Under the pieces are notes generated by a model. That model was not told where the DNA came from and ran no database searches. It saw nothing but the letters and a program-made list of their open reading frames with translations. This document shows, one piece after another, positions 55,470-64,000 of a stretch of DNA of 64,000 nt. Within the stretch, counting starts at the first letter, position 1. Each line of letters opens with the position of its first letter. Source of the DNA: CAVOGJ01 sp963700865 (GTDB taxonomy: Bacteria; Planctomycetota; Planctomycetia; Pirellulales; Pirellulaceae); the NCBI GenBank assembly GCA_963700865.1, contig CAVOZC010000002.1:310001-374000 (forward strand), given 5' to 3'. A program made the position numbers and the translations under genes.

Positions 55470-58343
55470 CTATTCTTCCAAGGGAGCGACTCTGGCGAGC
55501 ATCGTCGCCAGTGCCCTACCGGTCGCGGAGGATGGGCAACGGGCGACGGCCTCGGGCGTACCCTGGGCCACGACACGGCCCCCTTGCTCCGCGGCTCCCG
55601 GTCCGAGATCAACGATATAATCGGCCGCCTGCATCACTTGCAAGTTGTGTTCGACGACGATGAGCGAGTGACCGACATCGATGAGGGCGTCAAAGCAATC
55701 GATCAACTGGACAATATCCGAGAAATGTAAGCCGGTCGTAGGTTCATCGATCAAAAACAGCGTGCGGCCCCGTTTTGCCGACGAGAGGTAGCCCGCCAGT
55801 TTCAAGCGCTGGGCTTCCCCGGCCGAGAGCGTACTCGCGGCTTGCCCCAATCGCAGATAATCGAGTCCCACGTCCATCAATTGTTGCAGTCGCTGCTGGA
55901 CCTTGGACTGCCCGCGAAAGAACGTGTGAGCCTGCCGGACGGACATTTCGAGCACATCCGCGATACTGCGGCCTCGGTATTTGATATCGAGAATTTCGCG
56001 ACGGTAGCGTCTTCCCTGGCACTCGCTGCACACCATCACGACGTCGGCCAGGAATTGCATGTCTATTTCAATCGTGCCGTCGCCTTTGCAGGCTTCGCAG
56101 CGGCCCCCCTCGACGTTAAAGCTGAAATGGCTGGCCTTGAAGTTTCGCGTGCGGGCCGCGAGCGTATCCGCAAAAACATCGCGGATGGCGGTGAAGGCCT
56201 TGATGTAGGTGACGGGATTCGATCGGGGCGAACGACCAATGGGACTTTGGTCAATCATCAAGACTTCATCGATTTGCCCATCGCCAAATACTTCATCGTA
56301 CGGCAGCGGCTTCGCGGCTTCCTTGCGTTTTCGGCGGGCAAGCGCGGGGAACAGCGTGTGCTGAATCAGGGTACTCTTGCCAGCTCCGCTGACACCCGTC
56401 ACGACACAAAGGATGCCGAGCGGCAGTTCCACCGTCAGATTTTGCAGATTGTTTCCTCGCGCGCCTGAATGCGGACCCAGCCATGCTCGGGTGCTCGGCG
56501 GTGTTCTGGTAGCACCAAGCCCCGCCGTCCCGTCAGATAATCACCGGTCAGGGAAGCGCCTTCCTCCAGTAGTTCCCGCGGGCTTCCCTGAAAGGTCACG
56601 CGGCCTCCCTCTTCGCCGGCGGCGGGACCGATTTCAATGACCTGATCGGCGGCCTGGATGAGCGACTCCTCGTGTTCCACCAACACCACCGTGTTGCCAC
56701 GCGTTTTCAGCTGCAGTATCGCCTGCTGCAATTGCCGGACATCATTCGGGTGCAACCCGACCGACGGTTCATCGAGGACATAGAGCATGTTAACCAGGCT
56801 TGAACCGAGTGCCGACGTGAGGGCCACACGTTGCGCCTCGCCGGCGGAGAGTGTCTTCAGTGTGCGGTCGACCGTCAGGTAATCGAGTCCGACCAGGCGG
56901 AGAAAACCCAAGCGAGACTGAACTTGTTCGAGAAGCATGGCGGCGATGGAGCGATCATGGTCACTCAGCTCTAGCCCAGCCACCGCCTCGATCGCGTACC
57001 GCACCTCTAGGCGACTCAGTTCGGCGATGCTATGACCGGCGATTCTGACCGCCAGTGCTTCGGGACGCAGTCGCGCACCCTGGCAGCTGGGGCAGATACG
57101 GTGACTGCGCCAGCGACTGAGAAACACGCGGATCGGCATTTTGTATTTTCGCCGTTCGAGCCAGCGAAAAAAGCCGTCGAGCCCTCCGAAATCTCTTTCC
57201 GGTACCCCCTCCCGAATCAGACGGCGGTGAGATTCGCTCAACTCACGATAGGGTTGATGGATCGGGAGGTCGTAATCACCGGCCAGCGCCAGCAACTCCT
57301 GCAGCTCATGCGCGTAGGCCGGCGTATTCCAAGGTGCGATGGCCCCCTCGGAAAGCGACTTGTTGGCATTGGGCACGACTAGTTCCATGTCGATGTCGAG
57401 CGTGTTGCCAAATCCTTCACAGTGGGGGCAGGCTCCCAAGGGACTGTTAAAGCTGAAGAGTCGCGGCTCGAGCCGTGGATACGAGAGCTGGCAATCTTCG
57501 CAGGCCAGCTCCTGGCTGAAGCCGATCTGCATCCAGGCCTGTCCGTCCAACTGCCGAATGGGGCACGTGCGATGGTTGTCGTTGGTACCCCAAAGAGCCT
57601 CCAAGTGAGCCGTCGACGCGGGGACAAATACCACGCACCGCCCCAGGCCACGAGCCATGGCGATTTCGAGCGATTCGCACACGCGGGAAGCGGTGGAGGA
57701 ACCAGCCGACAGTCGGTCGACGACAACAAAGACAGGCTCCGTGGCACCGCGGACAGCCATGCCGCTCGGCGTGTCCTCGATGGCTGAGCACCCGGTCTCC
57801 CACGATCCAGCGGACAAAACCGTCTTCGAGTAACGGCTGGGCTTCGCACGCGAGTGATGCCTCCTCCGCCAAAGCCAGCGGAAAGGCGACCATGAACCGC
57901 GTTCCTTCCTCCAGCCGAGCCAGCTTGGACATTGCGGTTTGCGGCGTATCTCGTTCGACGCGGCGACCGCAACCATGGCAGGTCACGACGCCGATCTTGG
58001 CAAACAGCAAACGCAGGTAGTCAATGATTTCCGTGGCGGTTCCGACCGTCGCCCGATTCGACGACGACGTATGCTTGTGCGTCACCGCGATCGCGGGAGG
58101 AATGCCCCGAATGCTCTCCGCGGCCGGTTTTTGCAGCCGTTCCAGGAACTGCCGTGTGTAGGCGGAGAAGCTTTCGATATATCTGCGCTGACCCTCCGTA
58201 TAGAGCGTGTCGAGGGCCAGGCTTGTCTTACCACTGCCGCTGACTCCGCAGAAGACAATCAATTTTTCGTGCGGAATGTCGAGACTGACATCCTGCAAGT
58301 TGTGGACATGGACACCGCGCAGTTCAATCTGTCGGGCAGTCAA
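55470..58343 (-). CDS. uvrA: UvrA excinuclease subunit A, interrupted by two 1-base frameshifts
   Basis: About 957 residues after repair, normal for UvrA, the damage-sensing ATPase of nucleotide excision repair. TTG 58343 is the likely start (TARQIELRGVHVHNL), with GGAAGG upstream. Conserved pieces: Walker A GVSGSGKTSLALDTLY, zinc site CHGCGRRV, second ABC parts GFGNTLDIDMELV, LSAGEAQRVALTSALG, LYVLDEPSVGLHP, then C-terminal GVSGAGKSTLIQHTL, zinc site CEACKGDG and CSECQGRRY, LSAGEAQRLKLAGYL, LFLIDEPTTGLHF. One extra base at about 57782-57783 (after GDRVLS, continuing IEDTPSGMAVRG) and one missing G at about 56469 (IQGARGNNLQNLTVEL once restored) split it in three. Confidence 0.9.
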
Positions 58344-58352
58344 ATCGCCGAT

Positions 58353-58358
58353 CCTTCC
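58353..58358 (-). promoter_or_regulatory. Ribosome binding site supporting the uvrA TTG start
   Basis: GGAAGG on the minus strand, 9 bases before TTG 58343, where the protein starts at the conserved UvrA N-terminus. Confidence 0.55.
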
Positions 58359-58546
58359 AGAAATCCGGGCCGCTCCCACGAACCGCTCCCCCGTGGCGGC
58401 CGGCCGTCGAAAGACAGGACCACTTCATCCACTGGTCATGAATCCCGTATCATAACCTCAGGTGGCCGTCAGTTCCTACTGGCTCGCCGCCAGGGGCCCG
58501 CCGATCGGTGCCCACCCAGGGTGGTTTCCCAAACGAGGTGATTGAC

Positions 58547-58888
58547 GTGACGTGGTTCGCTCGTAAACAAACGTTTAATCCGTTTTACGTGCTGCTGACC
58601 CTCGTCGGCATCGCCTTTTGCCTGACCGCATTCGCCTACGGTGTCATGACCGTGCGCGACTTGCACCCGGATTTGGCCCAGCCCGCCACGGCCTCTGGGC
58701 AACAACTGATGTTATGGATGGATGTCCACGGTTTTCAGTTGCTGATGAGCGAAGTGGCCGCGCTGGCCATCTGCACGGTGGCCGCGATGGCGACCGACGA
58801 ATGGTGGGATCGGGGTAGCGGGCGACGAGCAGGGCAGGCGGGTTCGCCCCAGCCGCCGGTGGACTCGCTTGACAAAGGGGAAGGTTAA
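58547..58888 (+). CDS. Small two-helix membrane protein, unknown function
   Basis: 113 residues from GTG 58547, with GAGGTG 6 bases upstream; a GTG at 58508 would add 13 unlike residues. Two transmembrane helices (YVLLTLVGIAFCLTAFAYGVMTV and VHGFQLLMSEVAALAICTVAAMA) and a polar tail. It faces away from uvrA (divergent). No family recognised. Confidence 0.6.
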   Translation: MTWFARKQTFNPFYVLLTLVGIAFCLTAFAYGVMTVRDLHPDLAQPATASGQQLMLWMDVHGFQLLMSEVAALAICTVAAMATDEWWDRGSGRRAGQAGSPQPPVDSLDKGEG

Positions 58889-59038
58889 GGGTGGCGGTCA
58901 TCGCCGGCGCAGCGGTCATGCCTGCAGCAACGCCGGCTTGTTCGTTCCAGAGGAAAGCGACACTCGGTCAGGACAGGCGGTTCGTCGGCAGGCCCCCTGG
59001 TCATCGGCTCGCGGATCATTCTAGAGGAGTCACCAACC

Positions 59039-59428
59039 ATGAAAGTCCAAAATTACGAAGCCATTTCCGCCAAGCCCGTCGACATGGAAGGCGCTTCCGG
59101 ATGTACCGTTCGCCAGCTGGTGAATGAGAAAGACGGGGCTCCAACGTTCGCCATGCGTCAATTCACGGTCGCGCCCGGCGGCTTCACGCCTCGGCACTTC
59201 CATCCGTACGAGCACGAGGTCTTCGTATTGGCCGGGCAGGGGGAAGTCTGGGAAGGCGACGTGCCGCATCCGCTCCGCTCGGGAGACGTCGTCCTCGTCA
59301 AACCGGATGAGGTCCATCAGTTCCGCAATACGGGGGATCAACCGTTGCAATTTCTCTGCCTGATCCCACTCTCGGCGACAGGAAAGCAGGTAACGGTCGT
59401 GCCTGAATGTGGACTTGAGGACGCCTGA
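59039..59428 (+). CDS. Small cupin protein coupled to ligA
   Basis: 129 residues, AGAGGAG upstream of ATG 59039. The single cupin barrel has both motifs: GGFTPRHFHPYEHEVFVLAGQGE (HxH and Glu, then later His) and DVVLVKPDEVHQFRNTG. Metal-binding residues are intact, so an enzyme or sensor is possible. Its stop overlaps the ligA start (TGATG), so translation of ligA depends on it. Confidence 0.82.
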   Translation: MKVQNYEAISAKPVDMEGASGCTVRQLVNEKDGAPTFAMRQFTVAPGGFTPRHFHPYEHEVFVLAGQGEVWEGDVPHPLRSGDVVLVKPDEVHQFRNTGDQPLQFLCLIPLSATGKQVTVVPECGLEDA

Positions 59429-61422
59429 TGTCGCGCGTGGCTGAAGAGCTGGCACGTCTCCGCGACGAGATCCGACGTCACGACCGCTTGTATTACATGG
59501 AAGCGGCGCCGGAGATTTCCGATCTCGATTACGATCGGCTCATGCAGCGGCTGAAAGCACTTGAGGCCGAGCATCCAGAACTCATCACGCCCGACAGCCC
59601 GACCATGCGGGTGGCTGAGCAACCTGTGTCTCACCTGGTCTCGGTGAAGCACCGGATGCCCATGTTGTCGATCGAAAATACCTACAGCGTGGACGAAGTG
59701 CGGGAATTCGCGGCTCGAGTCGCCAAGCTGATTGAGGAGCCGGTCGAATGGGCGGTGGAACTGAAGATCGATGGCGTGGCGGCGTCGTTGATTTACGAGG
59801 ACCGTGTACTCGTCGCGGCGGTCACTCGCGGTGACGGGTCGGTGGGGGACGACATTACCCACAATATCCGCACGATTCCCGATGTGCCGTTGCGGCTGCA
59901 CGGCGAAGTGCCACAAGTGCTGGAGGTCCGTGGCGAGGTCTACATGACCAATTCGGATCTTGTACGCCTGAACGAAGTCCAGCTTGCCGAAGGCAACGCG
60001 ACGTATGCCAACACCCGCAACGTGACGGCGGGCAGCGTCCGCTTGCTCGATCCTCGCCAGGCTGCCAAGCGACATTTGCACATGTTTTGCCACGGCGTCG
60101 GGTACGCCGAGGGTTGGCACGTCACGACGCACATGGAATTCCTCGAGCTGATTCGAGCCGCGGGGCTGGTGCCTACCCCGCAGGTCGCCGCCTTCCCAGA
60201 TATCGAGCGGGCACTCGAATACTGCGAGGTACTGATTGGCCAGCTCCATGAATTCGATTTTGAAGTCGACGGCATTGTGCTGAAAGTCAATCGCCTCGAC
60301 CAGCGGGAGCGTTTGGGCAGCACGTCCAAATCGCCGCGGTGGCTGGTGGCCTACAAGTTCGAGAAATATGAAGCCACCACGCGGCTGAACGAGATCAACG
60401 TAAACGTGGGCAAGACGGGGACCATCACGCCGGTGGCCGAATTGGAGCCGGTGCAACTGGCGGGCACGACGGTCAGCCGCGCGAGCCTGCACAACGCGGA
60501 GGAAATTGAACGAAAAGACATTCGCGTGGGCGATGTGGTCGTGGTGGAGAAGGCCGGTAAGATCATTCCGCATATCGTGCGAGTTGAAAAGCACTTGCGG
60601 CGGGGCGACTTGCCAAAGTACAAATTTCCCCTGACATGCCCGGAATGTGGAACCAAGGCGACGAAGGATCGTGGCGGCGTCTATATCCGTTGTCCCAATT
60701 TTGCCTGCCCGGCCCAGATCAAGGAGCGGATTCGCTATTTTGCCAGCCGCAGTGCCATGGATATCGAAGGGCTGGGTGAAAAGCTGGTCGACCAGCTGGT
60801 TTCCGCCGGACTGGTGAAGCGCTACGGCGATTTGTATCGGCTGACCGCCACGCAACTCATGGAGCTGGAGCGGATGGGACAGCGTTCGGCGGAGAAGCTG
60901 CTGGCGGGAATCGAGGCCAGCAAACAGCGGGGATTGGCTCGCCTCCTTAATGGGCTGTCCATCCGCCATGTGGGAGCCAACGTGGCTCGACTGGTCGCGG
61001 AACATTTCGGGTCGATGGCGAAGTTGCGCCAGGCAAGTCTCGAGGAACTGGCGGAAGTTGACGGGGCCGGGACGATTATCGCGGAGAGCATTTACGATTT
61101 TCTCCATTCCCATTCAGGAACGGAGGTGGTCGATGATCTGCTGGGCGTAGGAGTCTTGGCGGAAGAACCAAAAACGGTGGCAGCGAGCCAGCCGCGGCCG
61201 CTCGAAGGCAAGACGCTGGTGGTCACGGGCACGCTTGCCCGCTATACCCGTGACGAGATTCACGAACGCATCGTGCAAGCCGGCGGCCGCCCGGCCTCGA
61301 GCGTGTCCCAGAAAACCGATTACCTGGTGGCCGGGGAAAAGGCGGGCAGCAAACGGGCCAAGGCAGAACAGTTGGGAATACCGGTCATCGACGAGGACCA
61401 GTTCGATCAGTTGATCGATTAA
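59428..61422 (+). CDS. ligA: NAD-dependent DNA ligase
   Basis: 664 residues, the usual length. It joins nicks in replication and repair with NAD. N-terminal Ia domain DRLYYMEAAPEISDLDYDRL, adenylation lysine in VELKIDGVAAS (KxDG), RGDGSVGDD, OB domain, four-Cys zinc finger CPECGTKAT and CPNFACPAQIK, helix-hairpin-helix region with GLGEKLVDQLV, and a C-terminal BRCT domain (LEGKTLVVTGTLARYTRDEI, VSQKTDYLVAGEKAGSKRAKA). Start coupled to the cupin gene. The long minus-strand frame opposite it is a shadow. Confidence 0.95.
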   Translation: MSRVAEELARLRDEIRRHDRLYYMEAAPEISDLDYDRLMQRLKALEAEHPELITPDSPTMRVAEQPVSHLVSVKHRMPMLSIENTYSVDEVREFAARVAKLIEEPVEWAVELKIDGVAASLIYEDRVLVAAVTRGDGSVGDDITHNIRTIPDVPLRLHGEVPQVLEVRGEVYMTNSDLVRLNEVQLAEGNATYANTRNVTAGSVRLLDPRQAAKRHLHMFCHGVGYAEGWHVTTHMEFLELIRAAGLVPTPQVAAFPDIERALEYCEVLIGQLHEFDFEVDGIVLKVNRLDQRERLGSTSKSPRWLVAYKFEKYEATTRLNEINVNVGKTGTITPVAELEPVQLAGTTVSRASLHNAEEIERKDIRVGDVVVVEKAGKIIPHIVRVEKHLRRGDLPKYKFPLTCPECGTKATKDRGGVYIRCPNFACPAQIKERIRYFASRSAMDIEGLGEKLVDQLVSAGLVKRYGDLYRLTATQLMELERMGQRSAEKLLAGIEASKQRGLARLLNGLSIRHVGANVARLVAEHFGSMAKLRQASLEELAEVDGAGTIIAESIYDFLHSHSGTEVVDDLLGVGVLAEEPKTVAASQPRPLEGKTLVVTGTLARYTRDEIHERIVQAGGRPASSVSQKTDYLVAGEKAGSKRAKAEQLGIPVIDEDQFDQLID

Positions 61423-61434
61423 TCGTCCCGGCAC

Positions 61435-61455
61435 GCGCGTCGGGTTACGACGCGC
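61435..61455. terminator. Hairpin between convergent ligA and sugar transferase genes
   Basis: A 7-bp stem GCGCGTC/GACGCGC in the gap between the two convergent stops, able to serve both strands. It lacks a T tract. Confidence 0.4.
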
Positions 61456-62491
61456 CGCGTTGCGTCAGCACGGCGGGAACGGTCATCGCCAGGAGCTTGA
61501 GATCGAGGAAGAAGTCATGCGACTCGACATACTCGAGATCCATCCGCATCCATTCGTCGAAGGAAACTCCCTCACGACCGGTGATCTGCCAGGTGCAGGT
61601 GATTCCGGGGAGCACATCGTGCCGCCCGCACATCCACAAATCGGTCGGTTTCCAATCACTCACGGGCAGGGGCCGGGGACCCACGAGTGACATCTCACCG
61701 CGCAACACGTTAATCAATTGAGGAAGCTCATCCAGGCTGGTCTTGCGAAGCAGCTTTCCGATGCTGGTCACACGCGGGTCTTTGGCAATTTTAAAGCCCA
61801 AGCCGTCCAACTCATTGCAGCCTTCCAACTCGGGACGGATCAGCTCGGCATCCGACCGCATGGTCCGCAGCTTGTACATCGAAAACGATCGACCACCCTG
61901 CCCCACACGCTCCTGGCGAAAGAACACGGGACCGCGGGATGTCAGCTTGATGCAAATCGCAGCCAGCAGAATGACCGGTAGCGCCAACAGCAGTCCAATG
62001 CTACCGCCGATGATGTCGACCAGCCGTTTCCAGGTGGGTACACGGCGCAGCAGCAATTCGTCAATGCCAAGTACCGGTACGGTTTCTTCGCGAGTGACGA
62101 CCAGCGACGTCGGGCTGTCCGCGTAGACACGCAGGTGATTCTCCGCGAGCCGGCAGTGCTTTTTGATCTGCGAGCGATACTCCCAGGCATCAAGTGTGGT
62201 CGCGTTCGGCAGAACAATCACGAGTAAGTGATGATTCAGCCAGCCAACCTGTTTCTCATGCGCCCAGTCGGCCCGCATCAATTCGTCAAGCCAATCGACT
62301 TCCTGGAAGATCTGATGGATCGGGCGGTCATCCGTCGGTTGGCATTCGACCGCGATAACGGCGTAGCTCGCGCCACCATTGCGGCTCTCCTGACGCAGCG
62401 TTTCAATCAAGTGACGAATTCGGTCCGATGACCAGCGGTCTACCCTGCGAAGGGATTCATTTTGAGCGTGAAGCTGAATCATGGAGTCCAT
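61445..62491 (-). CDS. Undecaprenyl-phosphate sugar phosphotransferase (bacterial sugar transferase)
   Basis: 348 residues from ATG 62491. Residues about 150-348 are the catalytic domain: membrane helix DIIGGSIGLLLALPVILLAAICI, then GPVFFRQERVGQGGRSFSMYKLRTM, TSLDELPQLINVLRGEMSLVGPRP, GITCTWQITGR. These transferases start exopolysaccharide or capsule repeat units by loading a sugar-phosphate onto the lipid carrier. The N-terminal 130 residues have a GGDEF-like outline without the catalytic motif, as seen in some planctomycete members. Next to a polysaccharide deacetylase, it suggests the edge of a polysaccharide locus. Confidence 0.88.
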   Translation of the reverse strand: MDSMIQLHAQNESLRRVDRWSSDRIRHLIETLRQESRNGGASYAVIAVECQPTDDRPIHQIFQEVDWLDELMRADWAHEKQVGWLNHHLLVIVLPNATTLDAWEYRSQIKKHCRLAENHLRVYADSPTSLVVTREETVPVLGIDELLLRRVPTWKRLVDIIGGSIGLLLALPVILLAAICIKLTSRGPVFFRQERVGQGGRSFSMYKLRTMRSDAELIRPELEGCNELDGLGFKIAKDPRVTSIGKLLRKTSLDELPQLINVLRGEMSLVGPRPLPVSDWKPTDLWMCGRHDVLPGITCTWQITGREGVSFDEWMRMDLEYVESHDFFLDLKLLAMTVPAVLTQRGAS

Positions 62492-62759
62492 CAATCCGCA
62501 CTAGCCACCGACTCTGTCGGCAAACATCCACCACAACATCTCGACTGCGCGGGATACCTTTCGCCTTCGCGTCGGCACTTGGCAGCAGTTATCCGACTGA
62601 GTCTAACAGGTCCACTTGGTCTGGCAAGCGAAAACGTCCGCACGGTCTTGTGTGACCCCGCCCAACTGACCGCGATGGGAAATCTTCAGCGCAAGAAAAA
62701 GTCCCGCGCCCCTTCGGCTGGTGCGTTGGCTCTCCCCCAACCTGGTGGCTTATTTTTTC

Positions 62760-63752
62760 TTACACCCCCAATGTGGCGAGTTCCCGCGCGGAAAATTCTC
62801 GGCCCATCGCGTCGATCGGTCGACAACCCACTGACATGGCGTGATCGAGCATGGTCACAACTTGGAACGACGCTCGGTAGCTATCGATGATGTCTGCCAG
62901 GACCTGTTGTTTCACCTCGAGCGGTAAGGTCATCCCGGGGAAGAAACTGAGTTCGCGGTCGTCCTCCTTGCCAAGGAAGTCGAGGGGGTGCAGCAGAAGT
63001 GAAGGTTGCACTTGGCTGGCCTTGCAAAGGGCCATCGCGGACTGGAAATAGTGCTTCGCCAATCGCTGCGAAAAACGTGCCAAATACATGACATAGCTCA
63101 TGTGGATCGGGAGTTTGAATAGCGGCATCGTCGTGACGGGAATTTCCACGATCTGCGTGTCTCGTCCCGGCAATCGGTGGGGCCGCAGCGGTCGGAACCC
63201 CTCCCAGAAATTACCGAATAGCTTCCGGCGACGCTGCAAGTCATGCCGCGTGAGATTACGAGCCGTCATGAAGTAATACGCCCGAGCGATCGGACCCAGG
63301 AAGGTGGGAAACGTCGACGCGTCGTAGGCATATTCCATCTCTTCCAGGACCTTAATCACCGTCGGGGAAACGCTGAATCCTGGGCCGCGAAAGCCCACCG
63401 TACGCGCCCCGGTGGCGTTGCCAATGGCCGCTTCTGCTTTGGCAATTTCCTCGTACAATTCCGCCTCGGAGTACAAATGCAGCCAAGGCTCGTGGTGAAA
63501 CGAGTGATTGGCAATTTCGTGTCCGCCGTCTGCCAAGAGGCGCAACGCGCCTTGATTTTGCGGCAGTTCCGCGTCCTGGCCCACGACAAAAAAAGTAATC
63601 CGTTGGTGTCGCTGTGCCAAGAATTCCACGATCCGCGGACAGACCAGGTCCAGATAGCTGGGATACGTTTCCCAGCCAGGATCTCCATGGGTTTTCAGAT
63701 ACGACCATTTGTTGTCGAGATCGAGTGACAGACTGGCAACAGGTTTTGGCAT
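62760..63752 (-). CDS. Polysaccharide deacetylase (NodB/CE4 family)
   Basis: 330 residues. SLSLDLDNKW is the first motif with catalytic and metal Asp; RITFFVVGQDAELP follows; HEIANHSFHHEP is the metal-binding HxxxH motif; VGFRGPGFSVSP and VQPSLLLHPLDFLG are motifs 3 and 5. It removes acetyl groups from a polysaccharide, here probably an exopolysaccharide made with the adjacent sugar transferase. No signal peptide, as in many planctomycete members of such clusters. Confidence 0.85.
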   Translation of the reverse strand: MPKPVASLSLDLDNKWSYLKTHGDPGWETYPSYLDLVCPRIVEFLAQRHQRITFFVVGQDAELPQNQGALRLLADGGHEIANHSFHHEPWLHLYSEAELYEEIAKAEAAIGNATGARTVGFRGPGFSVSPTVIKVLEEMEYAYDASTFPTFLGPIARAYYFMTARNLTRHDLQRRRKLFGNFWEGFRPLRPHRLPGRDTQIVEIPVTTMPLFKLPIHMSYVMYLARFSQRLAKHYFQSAMALCKASQVQPSLLLHPLDFLGKEDDRELSFFPGMTLPLEVKQQVLADIIDSYRASFQVVTMLDHAMSVGCRPIDAMGREFSARELATLGV

Positions 63753-63805
63753 CGAAGGGGACTCTTGTCGGCTCGCGGAGCGTACGGGCGTACGCGGGGC
63801 AACCG

Positions 63806-64000
63806 TTAAAAACGTTGGAAACTAACCAATTGCGCGGCTCGCACGCCACGGCTTTCCGTCCATGGTAACAAGAACATTTTCCCATTTGCAGGTTTTAATC
63901 CGCCGCGAATTCGAAACTTCTCAAACGCATATTCGTTGAAACCGTCAGATACCCTAGAAGGGGAGGTTTCTTGGCGAGCCCGGCAGCTGGGTCCGCACAT
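63806..64000 (-). CDS. Possible 3' end of a gene running off the right edge
   Basis: The minus-strand frame is open from the window edge to a stop at 63806 (64 codons). The last 40 residues (FNEYAFEKFRIRGGLKPANG) could be protein, but codon use is less GC-rich at third positions than in neighbours and no motif is visible. It could equally be intergenic. Confidence 0.25.
   Translation of the reverse strand: MCGPSCRARQETSPSRVSDGFNEYAFEKFRIRGGLKPANGKMFLLPWTESRGVRAAQLVSFQRF

Noticed and set aside
59338..61113. 591-residue minus-strand ORF
   Set aside because: Lies opposite ligA, whose motifs are complete; a GC-driven shadow.

Overview
The window looks like chromosome from a planctomycete, probably Pirellulales-like. 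The evidence is GC-rich DNA, two exported proteins with the planctomycete N-terminal motif of the LEPLESR/ALEARLMLAG type, BBP7-type and other outer-membrane barrels, DUF1598, DUF1080 (3-keto-disaccharide hydrolase), CPXCG and DUF11/SdrD-type proteins, and dockerin-like repeats outside any cellulosome context. Gene order is typical of this group: short operons of housekeeping genes mixed with large exported proteins of unknown role. I see no tRNA, CRISPR array, prophage, transposase or clear genomic island.

Layout. 0-5 kb: the end of a beta-helix/dockerin-type secreted protein, a TrhO-RluA fusion that would carry two tRNA/RNA-modifying activities, and an M16 peptidase. 5-13 kb: a membrane coiled-coil protein, a BBP7 barrel protein with a Met-rich repeat, an SdrD/DUF11-repeat surface protein, and two divergent thioredoxin-like exported proteins. 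13-20 kb: an NMT1/THI5-type ABC importer operon, a double PilZ membrane protein, an exported HMA metal-binding protein, an FHA protein and a YhcC-type radical SAM protein. 20-32 kb: an RTX-like calcium-repeat protein, the RNase P RNA gene (rnpB), a tandem hairpin-repeat array, a proline-rich barrel protein, a PQQ-propeller protein, anmK, a very large TPR-like membrane protein and a DUF1080 protein. 33-39 kb: two unknown exported proteins, a fatty-acid desaturase, and the coupled pair mtaB-lysA. 39.5-41 kb: a striking array of about ten 134/137-bp units followed by an 18-bp minisatellite. 41-53 kb: an orphan Flp pilin, a CPBP protease overlapping an AddA-like helicase-nuclease, a CPXCG protein, a beta-CASP nuclease, an RmlD-like reductase, a DPM-type glycosyltransferase and a membrane-bound spermidine-synthase-like protein. 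53-64 kb: DUF1598, a zinc-ribbon membrane protein, uvrA, a cupin coupled to ligA, then an exopolysaccharide-type sugar transferase and a polysaccharide deacetylase.

Two window-wide signals matter most. First, at least eight single-base frameshifts interrupt otherwise well conserved genes (BBP7 protein, PQQ protein, anmK, TPR protein, DUF1080, lysA, uvrA twice); five lie between 25.8 and 37.7 kb. Because lysA and uvrA are core genes, residual indel errors in the assembly are the simplest reading, and a gene caller will report these genes in pieces. Second, a family of short palindromic sequences sharing cores such as GGCATCCTGCC and the stem GTGGCTGG/CCAGCCAC is scattered through intergenic DNA. 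In three places it has grown into tandem arrays with periods of about 85, 84 and 125 bp, and in one place it supplies the stop codon of a gene.

I did not find a clearly new multi-gene defence or metabolic system. The best candidates for something undescribed are the TrhO-RluA fusion, the hairpin-repeat family and its arrays, the 137-bp G-rich array, and the 160-bp element with terminal inverted repeats at 4.9 kb.
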